DNA of 64,000 nucleotides from Amazonocrinis nigriterrae CENA67 (GCF_016056305.1 NZ_JAECZC010000111.1:92127-156126); one strand, 5' to 3'; counted from the stretch's first letter, positions 10,401 to 19,896 are shown. A program made the numbers and translations. The notes: generated by a model from the letters alone, not told the origin.

Positions 10401-10941
10401 GATCGGTTTTGATTTATATATGGAGATGTTAGAGGAATCAATTCGAGAAATTAGAGGTCAAGAAATTCCCAAAGTTGATGATACTCAAATTGACCTCAAC
10501 CTCACAGCATTTATTCCCGCAGACTACATCCCCGACTTGGATCAAAAGATGAGCGCGTATCGTGCCGTAGCTGGGGCAAAATCTAAAGAAGAATTAGCAG
10601 AAATTGCAGCCGATTGGGGCGATCGCTATGGTACTTTACCAGTACCAGCTAATCAACTTTTGCGTGTAATGGAACTCAAACAGTTAGCGAAAAAGTTAGG
10701 ATTTAGCCGCATTAAACCAGAGAATAAACAGCACATAATTTTAGAAACGCCAATGGAAGAACCTGCTTGGAATTTGTTAGCGGGAAATTTACCAGAACAT
10801 CTCAAAACCCGCTTTGTTTATTCACCTGGAAAAGTGACAGTGCGTGGTTTAGCAGTTCTCAAAGCAGACCAACAATTGCAGAGTTTAATTGATGCTCTGG
10901 GGAAAATGCAAGGTGCGATCGCAGAAGCAGTTGTGGTTTGA
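7417..10941 (+). CDS. mfd: transcription-repair coupling factor Mfd
   Basis: At 1174 aa the length fits the family. Domains in order: a UvrB-like N-terminal region ([13 protein letters not shown]), the RNA-polymerase-interacting CarD-like domain ([17 protein letters not shown]), then RecG-like helicase motors with Walker A ([12 protein letters not shown]), DEEQ (VVDEEQRFG), SATPIPRTL and [10 protein letters not shown], and the C-terminal TRCF domain. It displaces RNA polymerase stalled at lesions and recruits UvrA. Two N-terminal segments are low-complexity and repeat-derived: around residues 110-134 ([19 protein letters not shown]) and 327-341 ([15 protein letters not shown]). Both correspond to the CAGTCAACAG/CAGTGGTCAGTTG words otherwise found between genes. 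Start ATG 7417. Confidence 0.97.
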   Translation: MAFSSIVRALARSPLTTELLSKLNRQPDLRLNGMPRLPKGLVASALAQNSARNLFVVCATLEEAGRVYAQLEAMGWKTVHFYPTSEASPYEPFDPETEMTWGQMQVLADLVNSHQSTVNGQQPSVNGHESTAIVATVGALQPHLPPPEAFTPLCLTLKRGMEYDLDTFSEKITVLGYERVPLVETEGQWSRRGDIVDIFPVASELPVRLEWFGDEIEKIREFDAATQRSALDKIDQLILTPTSFAPIIVEKLENNPDFQALIAELNSDSELTTQDSAFLEGSRRFLGLAFEKPASLLDYLPENTLIAIDEPEQCHAHSDRWVENSEEQWSVVSSQWSVVSGLPKIHRSFDECLADLTQFKTLYLSELAEENSGINMASRSVPVTPHQFGKLAETLRKERDRNFSIWLISAQPSRSVSLLQEHDCPAQFIPNPRDYQAIDKLQINHTPVALKYSGLAELEGFILPTYRLIVVTDREFYGQHSLATPGYIRKRRKATSKQVDPNKLRPGDYVVHRSHGIGKFVKLESLTINDETRDYIVIQYADGLLRVAADQVGSLSRFRATADKPPELHKMTGKAWDNTKNRVRKAIKKLAVDLLKLYAARTKQEGFAFPADMPWQEELEDSFPYQPTTDQLKAVQDVKRDMESDRPMDRLVCGDVGFGKTEVAIRAIFKAVTAGKQVALLAPTTILTQQHYHTLKERFAPYPVNIGLLNRFRSAEERRNIQKRLTTGELDVVVGTHQLLGKGVSFKDLGLLVVDEEQRFGVNQKEKIKSLKTQVDVLTLSATPIPRTLYMSLSGIREMSLITTPPPTRRPIQTHLAPLNPESVRSAIRQELDRGGQVFYVVPRVEGIEETTANLREMIPGGRFAIAHGQMDESELESTMLTFSNGEADILVCTTIIESGLDIPRVNTILIEDAHRFGLAQLYQLRGRVGRAGIQAHAWLFYPKQRTLSDAARQRLRAIQEFTQLGSGYQLAMRDMEIRGVGNLLGAEQSGQMEAIGFDLYMEMLEESIREIRGQEIPKVDDTQIDLNLTAFIPADYIPDLDQKMSAYRAVAGAKSKEELAEIAADWGDRYGTLPVPANQLLRVMELKQLAKKLGFSRIKPENKQHIILETPMEEPAWNLLAGNLPEHLKTRFVYSPGKVTVRGLAVLKADQQLQSLIDALGKMQGAIAEAVVV

Positions 10942-10984
10942 TTAGTAGTTGAACCTTAAAAAATTAATCATCAAGTCAAACCCT

Positions 10985-11548
10985 ATGTCAGACTTACTTA
11001 AATTAAAACTGGCTAGCAATCACCAAAGGTTGTTGCGACAAGAATACTTAGCTGCAGTTCCAGATTGTTTAGGCATCTATTTGGAACGCTGCCTCTATGT
11101 TCAGTCCCCTAAACGGGATGAAATTGTGTGGATGTTTTATATTGAACCTAACGGTATTGTGCGCGAACTTACAGAAGATGGTAAATTCGACTATCATGTA
11201 CCCGAAGGCTACAGTTACCAAGAGTTCAGTTGGACTGAACAGTTAATAGAGGCAGCAATATCAGTAGGAGATAAACACGACCAAGAAGAAGCGTTTTTAT
11301 ATCCATTTGCAGATAGTCCGCTTTATCAAGTTCCGTTCGGATGGGTTCGGCAGCATTTGTACGAGTTGTTTCAATGCAAGTGGAAAACAAACAGTTTCAA
11401 CCCCAAGGTTAAACACAATCCAAAATCTGTTGGAGTAGTTGCAGCAAACTTCAACGCAGGAATTGTGATCAACAATTATTCTGGTTATTTAGAAGTAGAT
11501 CCAAACCCTGATGAGGTGGTTTATCAACTAGCAGTGTGGGGCTTCTAA
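10985..11548 (+). CDS. conserved hypothetical protein, function unknown
   Basis: A 187-aa acidic soluble protein starting MSDLLKLKLASNHQRLL. An upstream in-frame TTG (10949) exists, but ATG 10985 gives the more natural N-terminus. No membrane segment or recognisable catalytic motif. It is rich in aromatic residues (IVWMFYIEPNG; YSYQEFSWTEQ), with a C-terminus ending EVVYQLAVWGF. It lies 43 bp after mfd, and a small DUF6887-like gene follows 17 bp later, so the pair is probably cotranscribed. I do not recognise the family. Confidence 0.6.
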   Translation: MSDLLKLKLASNHQRLLRQEYLAAVPDCLGIYLERCLYVQSPKRDEIVWMFYIEPNGIVRELTEDGKFDYHVPEGYSYQEFSWTEQLIEAAISVGDKHDQEEAFLYPFADSPLYQVPFGWVRQHLYELFQCKWKTNSFNPKVKHNPKSVGVVAANFNAGIVINNYSGYLEVDPNPDEVVYQLAVWGF

Positions 11549-11565
11549 CATTGAATCTATTTGAG

Positions 11566-11754
11566 ATGACAAATACTGAGTTAAAACAGTACCTTTCTGA
11601 ACACAGAAATGATCAGCAAGCTTTCCAGGCGGCATTAGAAGTCTTGATGAGTCGCCGTAATCCAGCCAATCGTCAACCATATCCTTTCGACCTTGCCGAT
11701 CCCAAAACTGAAGTCGAAGCAATTTTTAGAAAGAAGTTAAACCAAACTGAGTAA
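11566..11754 (+). CDS. small DUF6887-like protein
   Basis: A 62-aa protein starting MTNTELKQYLSEHRNDQQAF and ending in an EVEAIFRKKLNQ helix. The TELKxYLxxHRND opening with a PYPFD-type middle is the pattern of small cyanobacterial proteins grouped, as I recall, under DUF6887. The function is unknown. The ATG at 11566 is preferred over the upstream GTG (11536), which would overlap the previous gene. Such genes often sit beside small partner genes in accessory regions, as here. Confidence 0.55.
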   Translation: MTNTELKQYLSEHRNDQQAFQAALEVLMSRRNPANRQPYPFDLADPKTEVEAIFRKKLNQTE

Positions 11755-11820
11755 CAAGAACTATATCAACATTTAGCATGATGTATTATTTGTCATTAGT
11801 GGGAGTATAAGTAGTTACCA

Positions 11821-12384
11821 ATGGTACAGATACCATCTAAAACTTTGACATTAGAGGAGTTTCTCAAACTACCAGAAACTAAACCTGCCAGTGAGTACAT
11901 TGATGGTCATATTATTCAGAAATCCATGCCACAGGGTGAACACAGTACAATTCAAGGTGAACTAATTATTACCATCAATGGAGTTACTAAGCCGCAGAAA
12001 ATTGCGCGGGCTTTTCCAGAGTTACGCTGCATTTTTGCAGGGCTTGTGATTGTTCCAGATGTATCTGTGTTTCTCTGGGAGAGAATTCCTCGAAATGAAA
12101 ATGGGGGTATTGCTAATATTTTTGCACTAGCACCCGATTGGATTATTGAAATCCTTTCTCCTGAGCAAAGCCAAAGTAAGGTTATTGCTAAAATATTGCA
12201 TTCTTTGAAGCATGGCACTCAAATGGTTTGGTTAATTGACCCAAGTGAAAGAGTAGTATTTGTATATTTTTCAAACCAGCCACCAGAGTTGTTTGATGAG
12301 GCAGAGCAGGTAATTCCTGTGCCATCTTTTGCCAGTGATTTACAGCTTACGGTGGGTAATTTATTCGGTTGGCTATTAGAGTAG
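11821..12384 (+). CDS. Uma2 family (DUF820) putative endonuclease
   Basis: This 187-aa protein has the PD-(D/E)XK fold markers of Uma2 proteins: LTLEEFLKLPETKPASEYIDG at the start, the acidic residue in IVPDVSVFLW, then DWIIEILSPEQSQSK as the E-x-S-P block, and MVWLIDPSERVVFVY. The family is hugely expanded in filamentous cyanobacteria and its role is unproven; a mobile-DNA or restriction-like role has been proposed. It sits immediately before a toxin-antitoxin-like pair (10 bp to the next start). Confidence 0.85.
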   Translation: MVQIPSKTLTLEEFLKLPETKPASEYIDGHIIQKSMPQGEHSTIQGELIITINGVTKPQKIARAFPELRCIFAGLVIVPDVSVFLWERIPRNENGGIANIFALAPDWIIEILSPEQSQSKVIAKILHSLKHGTQMVWLIDPSERVVFVYFSNQPPELFDEAEQVIPVPSFASDLQLTVGNLFGWLLE

Positions 12385-12393
12385 AAAGTTAAA

Positions 12394-12654
12394 ATGAGTA
12401 TTAATCTTGATTTGCCCCCAGAGCTAGAAAACCAGCTTTGTAATGAAGCTTCTCAGCTAAACTTGACTCTTTCTGAATACATTCTCCGTATTCTTTCTAT
12501 AAGGCAGGTTATAGGAAATCCACCCAAAACAGGAGCCGAACTAGTCGCTTATTGGCAAAGCGAAGGTGTGATCAACTCACGACCTGATATTACAGACAGT
12601 CAAGCCTACGCTCGCAAGTTACGTCATGAAGCGGAAACCCGTGAGAGAGCATAG
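12394..12654 (+). CDS. VapB-like antitoxin (ribbon-helix-helix type)
   Basis: An 86-aa protein. The N-terminal ~30 residues (INLDLPPELENQLCNEA, then LTLSEYILRIL) fit a ribbon-helix-helix DNA-binding dimer. The C-terminal half (ELVAYWQSEGVI through ARKLRHEAETRE) is the charged tail that in such antitoxins wraps a PIN toxin. The toxin gene begins 10 bp downstream, the standard antitoxin-first order. Confidence 0.75.
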   Translation: MSINLDLPPELENQLCNEASQLNLTLSEYILRILSIRQVIGNPPKTGAELVAYWQSEGVINSRPDITDSQAYARKLRHEAETRERA

Positions 12655-12663
12655 GTAAAGTTA

Positions 12664-13044
12664 ATGTATCTATTAGATACTGACGTTTTGATTGATATTC
12701 AACGAGGTCATGCTCCTGCTATAACTTGGTTTGCCAGTCTACCAGAATTGCCCAGTGTGCCAGGCTTTGTGGTCATGGAACTGATCCAAGACGCTCAAAA
12801 CAAGCAACAGCTGCGTAATGCCCTCAAACTTGTTGCCCCGTTACCGATAGTATGGGCAACTGAGGCTGATTTGACTCGCGCCTTGTCAGACTTCACAGCC
12901 TACCATTTGTTACACAGTCTAGGTTTGTTAGATGCCTTGATAGGTGCTTGTGCTGTTGGCCGAGGCGCAACACTTTGTACATTTAATATCAAACATTACT
13001 GTGTTATTCCTGGTCTGATTATGGTAAAGCCTTATACACGCTAA
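12664..13044 (+). CDS. VapC-like PIN-domain ribonuclease toxin
   Basis: A 126-aa PIN-domain protein. MYLLDTDVLIDIQRG supplies the first acidic residues (Asp5, Asp7), VVMELIQDA the glutamate, and GLLDALIGACAVGRG the second Asp cluster; TFNIKHY is the closing motif. These are the metal-binding residues of VapC-type RNases, so it should cleave RNA when not held by the product of the gene just upstream. The full catalytic set appears present. Confidence 0.85.
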   Translation: MYLLDTDVLIDIQRGHAPAITWFASLPELPSVPGFVVMELIQDAQNKQQLRNALKLVAPLPIVWATEADLTRALSDFTAYHLLHSLGLLDALIGACAVGRGATLCTFNIKHYCVIPGLIMVKPYTR

Positions 13045-13251
13045 CAGTGACCCAACACTGCGAAGTTTTAAGTAAAAACAAGATATAAACCCCGTACTGC
13101 AACCGGCTGAACATCTACGTTGAGTAGCTGTGGTTTGATTAGTCCTCTAACTAACAAATTTGTTTAATTCAGTAAACTTTGACATACCTATTTTGTTTTT
13201 TATTTGTTATGCTTGTTTTTACAAGTTGTATATTTGTTTAGGGGCAAGCTT

Positions 13252-13860
13252 ATGAGTTACGATACTGCCCGTCAACAACACATTAGGTGGTTACACAAGC
13301 AAATAGAAGAGAAGATGTCTGCCTTGACTGAAGCTGAAGTACGCGTATCTCAGCTACGAGCCGACATTGAATATTTTAAGTTGATGTTAAACATACACGA
13401 GAAGGCTAATACCGATGCCCTGAGTCAAGATACCTCTATAATGCTTAACTCTGATCAAAGTTCTAACGGAGAGTCTAACCAAAGTCAAACAAACAATCTA
13501 ATATTTGCCGACAATACCAAATATGGGGTAGGAGATGATAACAAGCGTTCTCCGAAAGAAATGCTACGCGCCGAATTTGCAAACAAAACGTTAGCAGAGG
13601 TAGCTGAAATTGTTTTGAATAGACGTAATGAGGCTCTGACTGCTGATGAAATTGCACGAGCAATATTTATTACACAGGACAATGATGAGTATGTGCGTGC
13701 GAGAAATTCGTTATCTACTGAATTGCGTCGAGGGGCTAGAGAAGGGAGATGGCAACAAATAGGACGCGGTTCTTTCGCTTCAACCCAAGTAGCATATTTG
13801 AGGGATAAAAATGTAGTTACCCCACATTTTTCAACCAATGGAAACCGCACAAACAATTAA
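13252..13860 (+). CDS. coiled-coil protein with C-terminal HARE-HTH-like winged helix
   Basis: A 202-aa protein; ATG 13252 preferred over an upstream in-frame start at 13204. Residues ~5-50 form a coiled coil (HKQIEEKMSALTEAEVRVSQ), ~55-95 are a Ser/Asn/Gln-rich linker, and ~105-180 look like a winged helix: AEVAEIVLNRRNEALTADEI, then SLSTELRRGAREGRWQQIG, ending RGSFAST. That pattern resembles HARE-HTH domains, which occur in chromatin proteins and restriction endonucleases. Probably DNA-binding. An HTH gene follows 54 bp later. Confidence 0.6.
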   Translation: MSYDTARQQHIRWLHKQIEEKMSALTEAEVRVSQLRADIEYFKLMLNIHEKANTDALSQDTSIMLNSDQSSNGESNQSQTNNLIFADNTKYGVGDDNKRSPKEMLRAEFANKTLAEVAEIVLNRRNEALTADEIARAIFITQDNDEYVRARNSLSTELRRGAREGRWQQIGRGSFASTQVAYLRDKNVVTPHFSTNGNRTNN

Positions 13861-13914
13861 GGTTTAGCTACCCGTGTCATAAATCAAAGTTAATCAAATA
13901 CAAGGAGAATTTTT

Positions 13915-14904
13915 ATGCCTCAACTTGCAGCACGACTCGGTGGTAGAGATAGTTACTCAGATGACCTACTGCGCCATGTCGATCCTGATGGTGCAGAGTA
14001 CTTCACCGTCAAAGCCACAGGACAATCTGGAATGTCTCATTCTGGATTAGCTAGATTTCTGGGAGTGACACACCAAAGAGTCTCAAAATGGGTCAAAAGA
14101 GTGCAGCAAGCTGATCCAGCTGAAAATTCTTTACCAGAGTGCTTGAAACCTTTTGCCGGTTGTGATCTTGTTCTAACAGGATACTTTGATATTGAAGGCA
14201 GAAATATTCTGGCGGATGGTTTTTGTGCAGCTATGATTGAATACTATGCCTCATACTCAAAGCAAGTAAACAAAGAAAGTCAAGCCAAGGCTCAACAAAC
14301 TTTGGATCTGATCAAACATTTGGGGATGCGACTTTTCATCCACAAAAAAACTGGATGGAAATCTAGCTCTCGCTCTTCGTCCTCAGTAGAAGATAACTTT
14401 GAGCTTGAATTTGAGGCACATAGAGTGCGTTTCAGCGTTAGAGAAATTCTACGGCTTGAGAAATATCCTGAACTAAAATTAGCTATTAAAGAATATGGTC
14501 AAAAGCATCATTGTTTGTGTCCGAAGCTTTTTTCTGATACTCATGATGCAATGAACAAGCTTTTGCAAGGTTTAAAAGCAAGAGAGATCCGAGAGCAAAA
14601 CAAATTATCTCGAAGTGTATCGCTTCGAGATCACTATGATACTCATCCGTTGATCGATTACTCAACCCTCAGCCGGCTAACAACTAATCAGATTCGTCAT
14701 AAGGATAAGCACCCAGTAGAAGCTGTTCGTATTGCTTTTGAGCTTTATCTTCCTGAACACATACCGCAACCAGTACCCATTATTGAGAATGTGTACACAG
14801 CAGATAAGCGACTTAGAAAAGTAGCAAAACAGAGAAGGCTTAAGGCAGGAGTTCAACTGTCTTTATTCACTGATGATCTTAAAATCAATCCTCAACTTTT
14901 GTAA
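13915..14904 (+). CDS. predicted HTH DNA-binding protein of unknown function
   Basis: A 329-aa protein. Near residues 42-63, HSGLARFLGVTHQRVSKWVK is a clear helix-turn-helix. The middle contains ILADGFCAAMIEYYASYSK, reminiscent of cyanobacterial plasmid or phage regulators, and the C-terminus is basic (RLRKVAKQRRLKAGVQLSLF). An RBS (AAGGAG) precedes the ATG. Position next to a HARE-HTH-like gene and several toxin-antitoxin genes suggests an accessory or mobile-DNA regulator. I do not recognise a named family. Confidence 0.55.
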   Translation: MPQLAARLGGRDSYSDDLLRHVDPDGAEYFTVKATGQSGMSHSGLARFLGVTHQRVSKWVKRVQQADPAENSLPECLKPFAGCDLVLTGYFDIEGRNILADGFCAAMIEYYASYSKQVNKESQAKAQQTLDLIKHLGMRLFIHKKTGWKSSSRSSSSVEDNFELEFEAHRVRFSVREILRLEKYPELKLAIKEYGQKHHCLCPKLFSDTHDAMNKLLQGLKAREIREQNKLSRSVSLRDHYDTHPLIDYSTLSRLTTNQIRHKDKHPVEAVRIAFELYLPEHIPQPVPIIENVYTADKRLRKVAKQRRLKAGVQLSLFTDDLKINPQLL

Positions 14905-15091
14905 TAATTAGTGCGATCGCCTTCAACTTAATTTGTTTTAACACCAACAAACCCAAAAGTTGCTTCTACTCAAACTTTAATACTTTTGCTAGTGAAAGCG
15001 ATCGCTCTCGATATCTATTGTTTGATCAGTAATATCAAAAAAGTTAAGCGATGATAACTTTATAGTATGACTTTCGTAACCATTGATAGCA

Positions 15092-15496
15092 ATGACTGAG
15101 CTACTAGAACAAGCGATCGCCAAACTAAAAACTTTACCTGCCACTGAACAAGATGCGATCGCGGCGATGATTTTGGCAGAACTAGAAGATGAACGCCGTT
15201 GGGATGAAGCTTTTGCCCGTTCTCCAGATATACTTGCTAAACTTGCAGCCGACGCAATGGCTGAATACCGCGCAGGTAAAACCCATGTAAGCATGAGCCA
15301 GAATTTGAGGCAAGTAATCATGTATCGGGATGAAGATGGCTACTGGATTGTGGAATGTCCAAGCCTCAAAGGTTGTATTAGTCAAGGCAATACTAAAGAA
15401 GAAGCTCTCTTAAACATTAAGGAGGCTATTTCAGGTTATGTTACTGTCCTTAAAGAAGATGGCTTACTTGTCCCAGAAAATAACTTTGACAGATAA
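15092..15496 (+). CDS. fused antitoxin-like helix module plus HicB-like domain
   Basis: A 134-aa protein from ATG 15092. Residues 1-66 (MTELLEQAIAKLKTLPATEQ through LAADAMAEYRAGKT) match the small helical antitoxin-type proteins common in cyanobacteria. Residues 68-134 (MSQNLRQVIMYRDEDGYWIV, then CPSLKGCISQGNTKEEAL) are a HicB-type partial RNase-H-fold antitoxin domain. The two are normally separate genes. The HicB part has its own in-frame ATG at 15293, so internal initiation is possible. No HicA toxin is visible on either side. Confidence 0.7.
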   Translation: MTELLEQAIAKLKTLPATEQDAIAAMILAELEDERRWDEAFARSPDILAKLAADAMAEYRAGKTHVSMSQNLRQVIMYRDEDGYWIVECPSLKGCISQGNTKEEALLNIKEAISGYVTVLKEDGLLVPENNFDR

Positions 15497-15602
15497 AATG
15501 TAACTTTATAATTACCAATTAAAGGATTGCTAAAAAATAAATTCTTCAATCAATGTAGACTATATTAGCTATAGCATATTCTACTATCTTACCAAGATTG
15601 AT

Positions 15603-15630
15603 GGTGCGTTGCGCTTCGCAACAACGCACC
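15603..15630. repeat. inverted repeat GGTGCGTTG...CAACGCACC
   Basis: Nine-bp arms flank a short loop in the gap between convergent genes. It has the composition of dispersed Nostocales palindromes and could also act as a terminator for the catalase gene. Confidence 0.6.
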
Positions 15631-15662
15631 CTACAAATGGTGACTTTTTTAATTGGAAGTCT

Positions 15663-17159
15663 CTAAGCTGTTACAGGCTGAGGATTGTTCTGTTGGTTCT
15701 GTTGTAAGAAACTCGGATCAATGTCAATGTTCAATGCCTTAGCCACACGCTGTCCGTAATCCATATCAGCCCGGAAGAAGTGGCAAAGTTGCCGCATTTG
15801 AATATCTTGTCGCGCTCCACTTAGCGCTCCTGCGATCGCTTTGGCTGTGCGATTTTTCTCATCTTCAGAGAATATTCGCCAGAGATTACCTGCTTGGGTA
15901 TAATCATCCTGATCGCGGGAGTCATAGCGATCAGCAACTACATCACCAAGAGCTAAGCCAGGTTCCCGATATTCAGGTGCTTCTTTGGGGGTGCTGCTGT
16001 CGCTGTTGGGATAATAATTAGGGCTGCTGCCACCGTAGCCTGTAGATAAAGCACCATCTCTTTGATAATGATAGACTGGACAGCGAGGCTGATTAACAGG
16101 CAATTGCTGGTAGTTGGTGCCGATACGGTAACGCTGAGCATCTGGATAGGACATCAGCCGCGCTTGTAACACTTTGTCAGGGCTGGGGCCAATACCTGGT
16201 ACAAATACGGAAGGACTAAATGCTGCTTGCTCGACTTCAGCAAAATAGTTTACAGGATTGCGGTTTAGCTCCAAAATGCCAATTTCCATCAAGGGATATT
16301 CTTTGTGAGGCCAGACCTTAGTTAAGTCGAACGGGTTCCACTTAAAGGTTTTAGCTTGTTCATCAGTCATGATTTGGACTTTAACTGTCCAACTGGGATA
16401 CTCGCCGCGTTCAATTGCCTGAAATAAATCCCGTTGGTGTGATTCGCGGTCAATGCCGATGAGATTGGCAGATTCTTCTCCTGTAATATTTTTAACGCCC
16501 TGACGGGTTTTGAAATGGAATTTGCACCAGAATCTTTCACCTGCTGCATTCACAAAGGACAATGTGTGGCTACCATAGCCATTCATGTGACGATAACTAG
16601 CAGGCAAACCGCGATCGCTAAATAATATTGTCACCTGGTGCAGCGATTCCGGGTTCAATGACCAAAAATCCCACTGCATGTTAGCGTCCCGTAGGTTGGT
16701 TTGTGGATGACGCTTTTGTGTGTGAATGAAATTAGCAAATTTATACGGGTCGCGGATGAAGAAAACCGGTGTGTTGTTACCCACCAAATCCCAGTTACCT
16801 TCTTCGGTGTAAAATTTCACTGCAAAGCCACGCACATCGCGTTCAGCATCAGCGGCCCCTCTTTCCCCAGCCACAGTAGAGAAACGCAAAAACACTTCTG
16901 TTTGCTTGCCTACTTCTGAGAGAAACTTGGCTTTGGTGTATTCAGGAATAGCACGAGTGACTGTGAATGTTCCATAAGCACCAGAACCTTTAGCATGAAC
17001 TACTCTTTCTGGAATCCGTTCTCTGTTGAACTGCTGCATCTGCTCCAACAGTTGCACATCTTGCATCAGCAGCGGCCCACGCGGCCCAGCTGTGATTGAG
17101 TTCTGGTTATCAAAAATTGGACACCCTGTTGCCGTAGTTAACTTCTTATCTTCACTCAT
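15663..17159 (-). CDS. monofunctional haem catalase
   Basis: A 498-aa protein from the ATG at 17159; an in-frame start 48 bp upstream (17207) is less likely. Catalase marks: [21 protein letters not shown] near the start, [15 protein letters not shown] with the distal His, [14 protein letters not shown] with the distal Asn, and [17 protein letters not shown] with the proximal haem-ligand Tyr. Length fits small-subunit (clade 3) catalases. It dismutates H2O2 in the cytoplasm. The C-terminus ends in a Gln/Asn-rich tail. Standalone gene. Confidence 0.93.
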   Translation of the reverse strand: MSEDKKLTTATGCPIFDNQNSITAGPRGPLLMQDVQLLEQMQQFNRERIPERVVHAKGSGAYGTFTVTRAIPEYTKAKFLSEVGKQTEVFLRFSTVAGERGAADAERDVRGFAVKFYTEEGNWDLVGNNTPVFFIRDPYKFANFIHTQKRHPQTNLRDANMQWDFWSLNPESLHQVTILFSDRGLPASYRHMNGYGSHTLSFVNAAGERFWCKFHFKTRQGVKNITGEESANLIGIDRESHQRDLFQAIERGEYPSWTVKVQIMTDEQAKTFKWNPFDLTKVWPHKEYPLMEIGILELNRNPVNYFAEVEQAAFSPSVFVPGIGPSPDKVLQARLMSYPDAQRYRIGTNYQQLPVNQPRCPVYHYQRDGALSTGYGGSSPNYYPNSDSSTPKEAPEYREPGLALGDVVADRYDSRDQDDYTQAGNLWRIFSEDEKNRTAKAIAGALSGARQDIQMRQLCHFFRADMDYGQRVAKALNIDIDPSFLQQNQQNNPQPVTA

Positions 17160-17305
17160 ACCGTCAATCATTCCTTTGGTCGAGGTTATTAAATACTTAC
17201 CATCCATAAGTTATTTTATCGTAGTCATAACGACTATGACTTGACAAGGGTAATTTGAATATCTTTTGAATATTTTTAGAATTTGGGTATTGTCGATGAC
17301 TGATG

Positions 17306-17352
17306 GACGCCAGTCGCCTCAACGGGGGGAACCCCCGCACAGCGCTGGCTCC
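17306..17352. repeat. GC-rich dispersed palindrome
   Basis: Nested dyads GCCAG...CTGGC (17309-17313 and 17345-17349) and GGGGG AA CCCCC at the centre. This high-GC block in a low-GC intergenic region is typical of dispersed cyanobacterial repeats. The rest of the 17160-17456 gap is T/C-rich filler with no gene seen. Confidence 0.6.
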
Positions 17353-17456
17353 TGATGACTGTGAGCAGGGAGATATTTTTTATTTGTTATACTAAGTTGC
17401 TGTTTAACGTAGTAGGTTTTCCTCCCCTCTGCTCCCTTGCTCCCCTGCTCCGTCGC

Positions 17457-17756
17457 TTATTCGTTGGTATTAGTCTGTTGTGTTGTATTTTTCTCAGAAT
17501 CTAAGTGAATGTGAGTGCAACATGAATTAGTAGCTTTTGCTACAACCTCTGGCACTGGGTCGTAACCACCCGGATGAAATGGATGACAACGCAAGATGCG
17601 CCACACCGCCATCCACCCACCGCGCCATGCACCAAATCTTTCAATTGCTTGGATAGCATACATAGAACAAGTTGGTTGAAAGCGACAAGTAGGGGGAAAC
17701 AATGGCGAAATAAACATTCTGTAGCCCCGAATCAACCAAATGAATAATAGTTTCAT
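17457..17756 (-). CDS. yidD: membrane protein insertion efficiency factor YidD
   Basis: From ATG 17756 the product is 99 aa: [20 protein letters not shown], then [19 protein letters not shown], then [14 protein letters not shown]. This is the classic YidD/DUF37 pattern, with three cysteines and the amphipathic N-terminus. A longer frame reaches 17936 but would overlap the divergent gene at 17818 and adds nothing conserved. YidD assists YidC/Oxa1 membrane insertion. The tail after VPEVVAKA is lineage-specific and contains a CC pair. Confidence 0.93.
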   Translation of the reverse strand: MKLLFIWLIRGYRMFISPLFPPTCRFQPTCSMYAIQAIERFGAWRGGWMAVWRILRCHPFHPGGYDPVPEVVAKATNSCCTHIHLDSEKNTTQQTNTNE

Positions 17757-17817
17757 TACAGTAGTCCAAATCTTATAAATTAGTAACAGAGCTAAAAATT
17801 TCCATCCCCTAACATCT

Positions 17818-18525
17818 TTGTTGACTTCAGTTGCTGACTTAATCCCAATTCCAGCTTTGTGGCAGCAAATTGCTATAGTTGCAGTTTGGGTATTACTCAT
17901 TCTCCTAATCGCATGGGTAATCAAGCGCTTTGCCACCGATGATCCAGAAGTAGTACGAAAGATAGTTCATATTGGCACTGGCAACGTCATAATGCTTGCT
18001 TGGTGGCTGGATGTACCTGCGAGTGTAGGCATTACGGCTTCAATTGTCGCCAGTGCCATCACTTTGTTATCATATCGATTTCCTATTCTCCCTGGCATTA
18101 ACAGCGTGGGTCGCCAAAGCTTAGGGACATTTTTCTATGCTGTTAGTATTGGCATTTTAATTGCTTGGTTTTGGCACTTACAACAGCCCCAGTACGCAGC
18201 CATCGGGATTATGGTGATGGCATGGGGAGATGGACTAGCGGCTCTGATTGGGCAAAATTTTGGTAAACATAAGTATAAAGTTTTTGGTAGCCAAAAAAGC
18301 TGGGAAGGCTCGTTAACTATGACCTTGGTTAGCTACTTGGTCAGTAGTTTGATTTTACTGAGTGTAGAAGGTAACATTTGGCAGACATGGGTCGTATCGT
18401 TAGCGATCGCTCTAGTGGCTACTGGCTTAGAAGCTATATCTTTATGGGGTGTAGATAATTTAACAGTACCTTTAGGCAGTGCAGCTATTGCCTTTACATT
18501 GATTCAGCTATTGTCACTCAACTAA
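17818..18525 (+). CDS. diacylglycerol/polyprenol kinase family protein, phytol-kinase-like
   Basis: A 235-aa protein with about six to seven membrane helices. Family marks: [18 protein letters not shown] near residue 45, [19 protein letters not shown], then [18 protein letters not shown] and [11 protein letters not shown]. These match the CTP-dependent phytol/dolichol kinase family (VTE5-like). In cyanobacteria the homologue recycles phytol from chlorophyll for tocopherol synthesis; that role is inferred from family. There is no ATG near the N-terminus, so TTG 17818 is the likely start, 61 bp from the divergent yidD. Confidence 0.8.
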   Translation: MLTSVADLIPIPALWQQIAIVAVWVLLILLIAWVIKRFATDDPEVVRKIVHIGTGNVIMLAWWLDVPASVGITASIVASAITLLSYRFPILPGINSVGRQSLGTFFYAVSIGILIAWFWHLQQPQYAAIGIMVMAWGDGLAALIGQNFGKHKYKVFGSQKSWEGSLTMTLVSYLVSSLILLSVEGNIWQTWVVSLAIALVATGLEAISLWGVDNLTVPLGSAAIAFTLIQLLSLN

Positions 18526-18548
18526 ATAGGCATCAATAAATACGAAGG

Positions 18549-18665
18549 AATTGGGAATTGGGCATGGGGCATTGGGCATTGGGAATTAGTTATTTCTCCC
18601 CTGCTTCCCCTGCTCTGTTCTCTCCCTCATCCTCCTCATCTCCCCATCTTCCTACTCTCTACTCC
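18549..18665. repeat. GGGCATT and CTCCCC low-complexity repeats
   Basis: Tandem GGGAATTGGGCATGGGGCATT words, then a pyrimidine tract of CCCCTG/CTCATC units. Fills the gap after the phytol-kinase gene; no ORF. Confidence 0.6.
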
Positions 18666-18814
18666 CTTTAAAGATAGTGCGATCGCGCTTCAAGAATATT
18701 TACTTACCCATTTTTGAAAAATCTTGGGTAAATTGCTTGATTATTTGTTAGCATTTCTCAAGCATTACATCAAAATTGTTCATAAACACAACTATCTTAA
18801 GACATAAAATTTAG

Positions 18815-19525
18815 ATGACTGTTTCACCTTTTTCTCAACCCCTGTTGCGCGATAAACAGGAAGCTTTAGATATTCAAGACTTGCAAGGTTTAGTATGTCT
18901 GAATTTGAAAGTTGGCAGTATTAGAGTATTTTCAGGGTTTTACACTCGAATAGATCAGGTTTTTATCCTTTGGGGTTTAATATGTGCAGGTATATTTCTC
19001 ACAGCCCAGTTTCTAGCGATTAGCTGGGATACACAAGCAATTTGGTGGTCAACCCTTACCTTAGTCGGTTCCATTGCTATGGTAGTTTTGACTTGGTTTT
19101 GGGCGAGTGTAGAAAAGGTGCGTTGGCTAGTGTATTGTTGGGTGATTTTGATGCTAGGAGGTGTTGTTCTAACCGACTTGAGCATTTTTCTAGGTTGGGG
19201 AGAAGTGTTGATGCGTCTGTGTCCCCTATGGTTAGGATTGACTAGTATTGGCTATTTGTGTACAGTATTAGCCTTGCGATCGCGGGCGTTTTTACTAATG
19301 GCGCTTATTCACCTGCTGGGAATGGCAATTATTCCCTATTTTAGTGAATGGCAGTTTTTCACTACTGGCCTAGTAATGATGATCAGTTTATTGATCATGG
19401 CAGAATTGCAATGGGATATGCGCCCCCCAATAGACTCAGATTTATTAACCCCAGAACAAAAGTTGTTTAATCAACACCAGAACCAGCGGCGACAATTAGC
19501 TGATCTTCAGCGAGTTAAGAATTAG
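18815..19525 (+). CDS. conserved cyanobacterial membrane protein, function unknown
   Basis: A 236-aa protein with a soluble ~45-residue N-terminus, then about six hydrophobic helices (FILWGLICAGIFLTAQFLAI; LVGSIAMVVLTWFWA; WVILMLGGVVLTDLSIFLGW; LWLGLTSIGYLCTVLAL; FLLMALIHLLGMAIIPYF; FTTGLVMMISLLIMAELQW) and a charged tail (EQKLFNQHQNQRRQLADLQR). No catalytic motif or named family recognised. Monocistronic; repeat DNA follows the stop. Confidence 0.6.
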   Translation: MTVSPFSQPLLRDKQEALDIQDLQGLVCLNLKVGSIRVFSGFYTRIDQVFILWGLICAGIFLTAQFLAISWDTQAIWWSTLTLVGSIAMVVLTWFWASVEKVRWLVYCWVILMLGGVVLTDLSIFLGWGEVLMRLCPLWLGLTSIGYLCTVLALRSRAFLLMALIHLLGMAIIPYFSEWQFFTTGLVMMISLLIMAELQWDMRPPIDSDLLTPEQKLFNQHQNQRRQLADLQRVKN

Positions 19526-19600
19526 GAGTTAGGAATTGGGAGTTAGGAGTTAAGAGTTAGGAGTTAGGAGTTAGGAGTTAAGAGTTAAGAGTTTTAATCT
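19525..19600. repeat. tandem TTAGGAG heptamers
   Basis: Starting at the stop of the previous gene, TTAGGAG/TTAAGAG units recur about ten times, then a pyrimidine-rich CTCATCT tract runs to about 19650. Short-tandem-repeat type of Nostocales. Confidence 0.75.
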
Positions 19601-19896
19601 CCCTCATCTTCCTCATCTCCCCCATCTCCTCTATCTCCCCCATTTCCTTTACTACCTAAAATTGGTGAATATCTATCTAAATTCTTTAGATAGTTTCAAA
19701 AACATTAATTACTGACCATACCTACTCTAAGGGTATTCGTATATCTACAAAAAATAGCAGATTTAATATCTACTTTGAGAAGTAAATCTAGATGTTGAAT
19801 TTCTACCTCTAGATTTATGAAATCCTGACAAACAGTGCTTATAGTTGGGTACTTAAGGTGGTCTACTCACCTAATTGCGTAGTGAGGCAAAAAATC

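Noticed and set aside
10949-10984. TTG start extending the protein at 10985
   Set aside because: The added MNLKKLIIKSNP adds no visible feature, and ATG 10985 is the more usual start.
17757-17936. N-terminal extension of YidD to 159 aa
   Set aside because: It would overlap the divergent phytol-kinase-like gene, and YidD proteins normally start at the [13 protein letters not shown] region.
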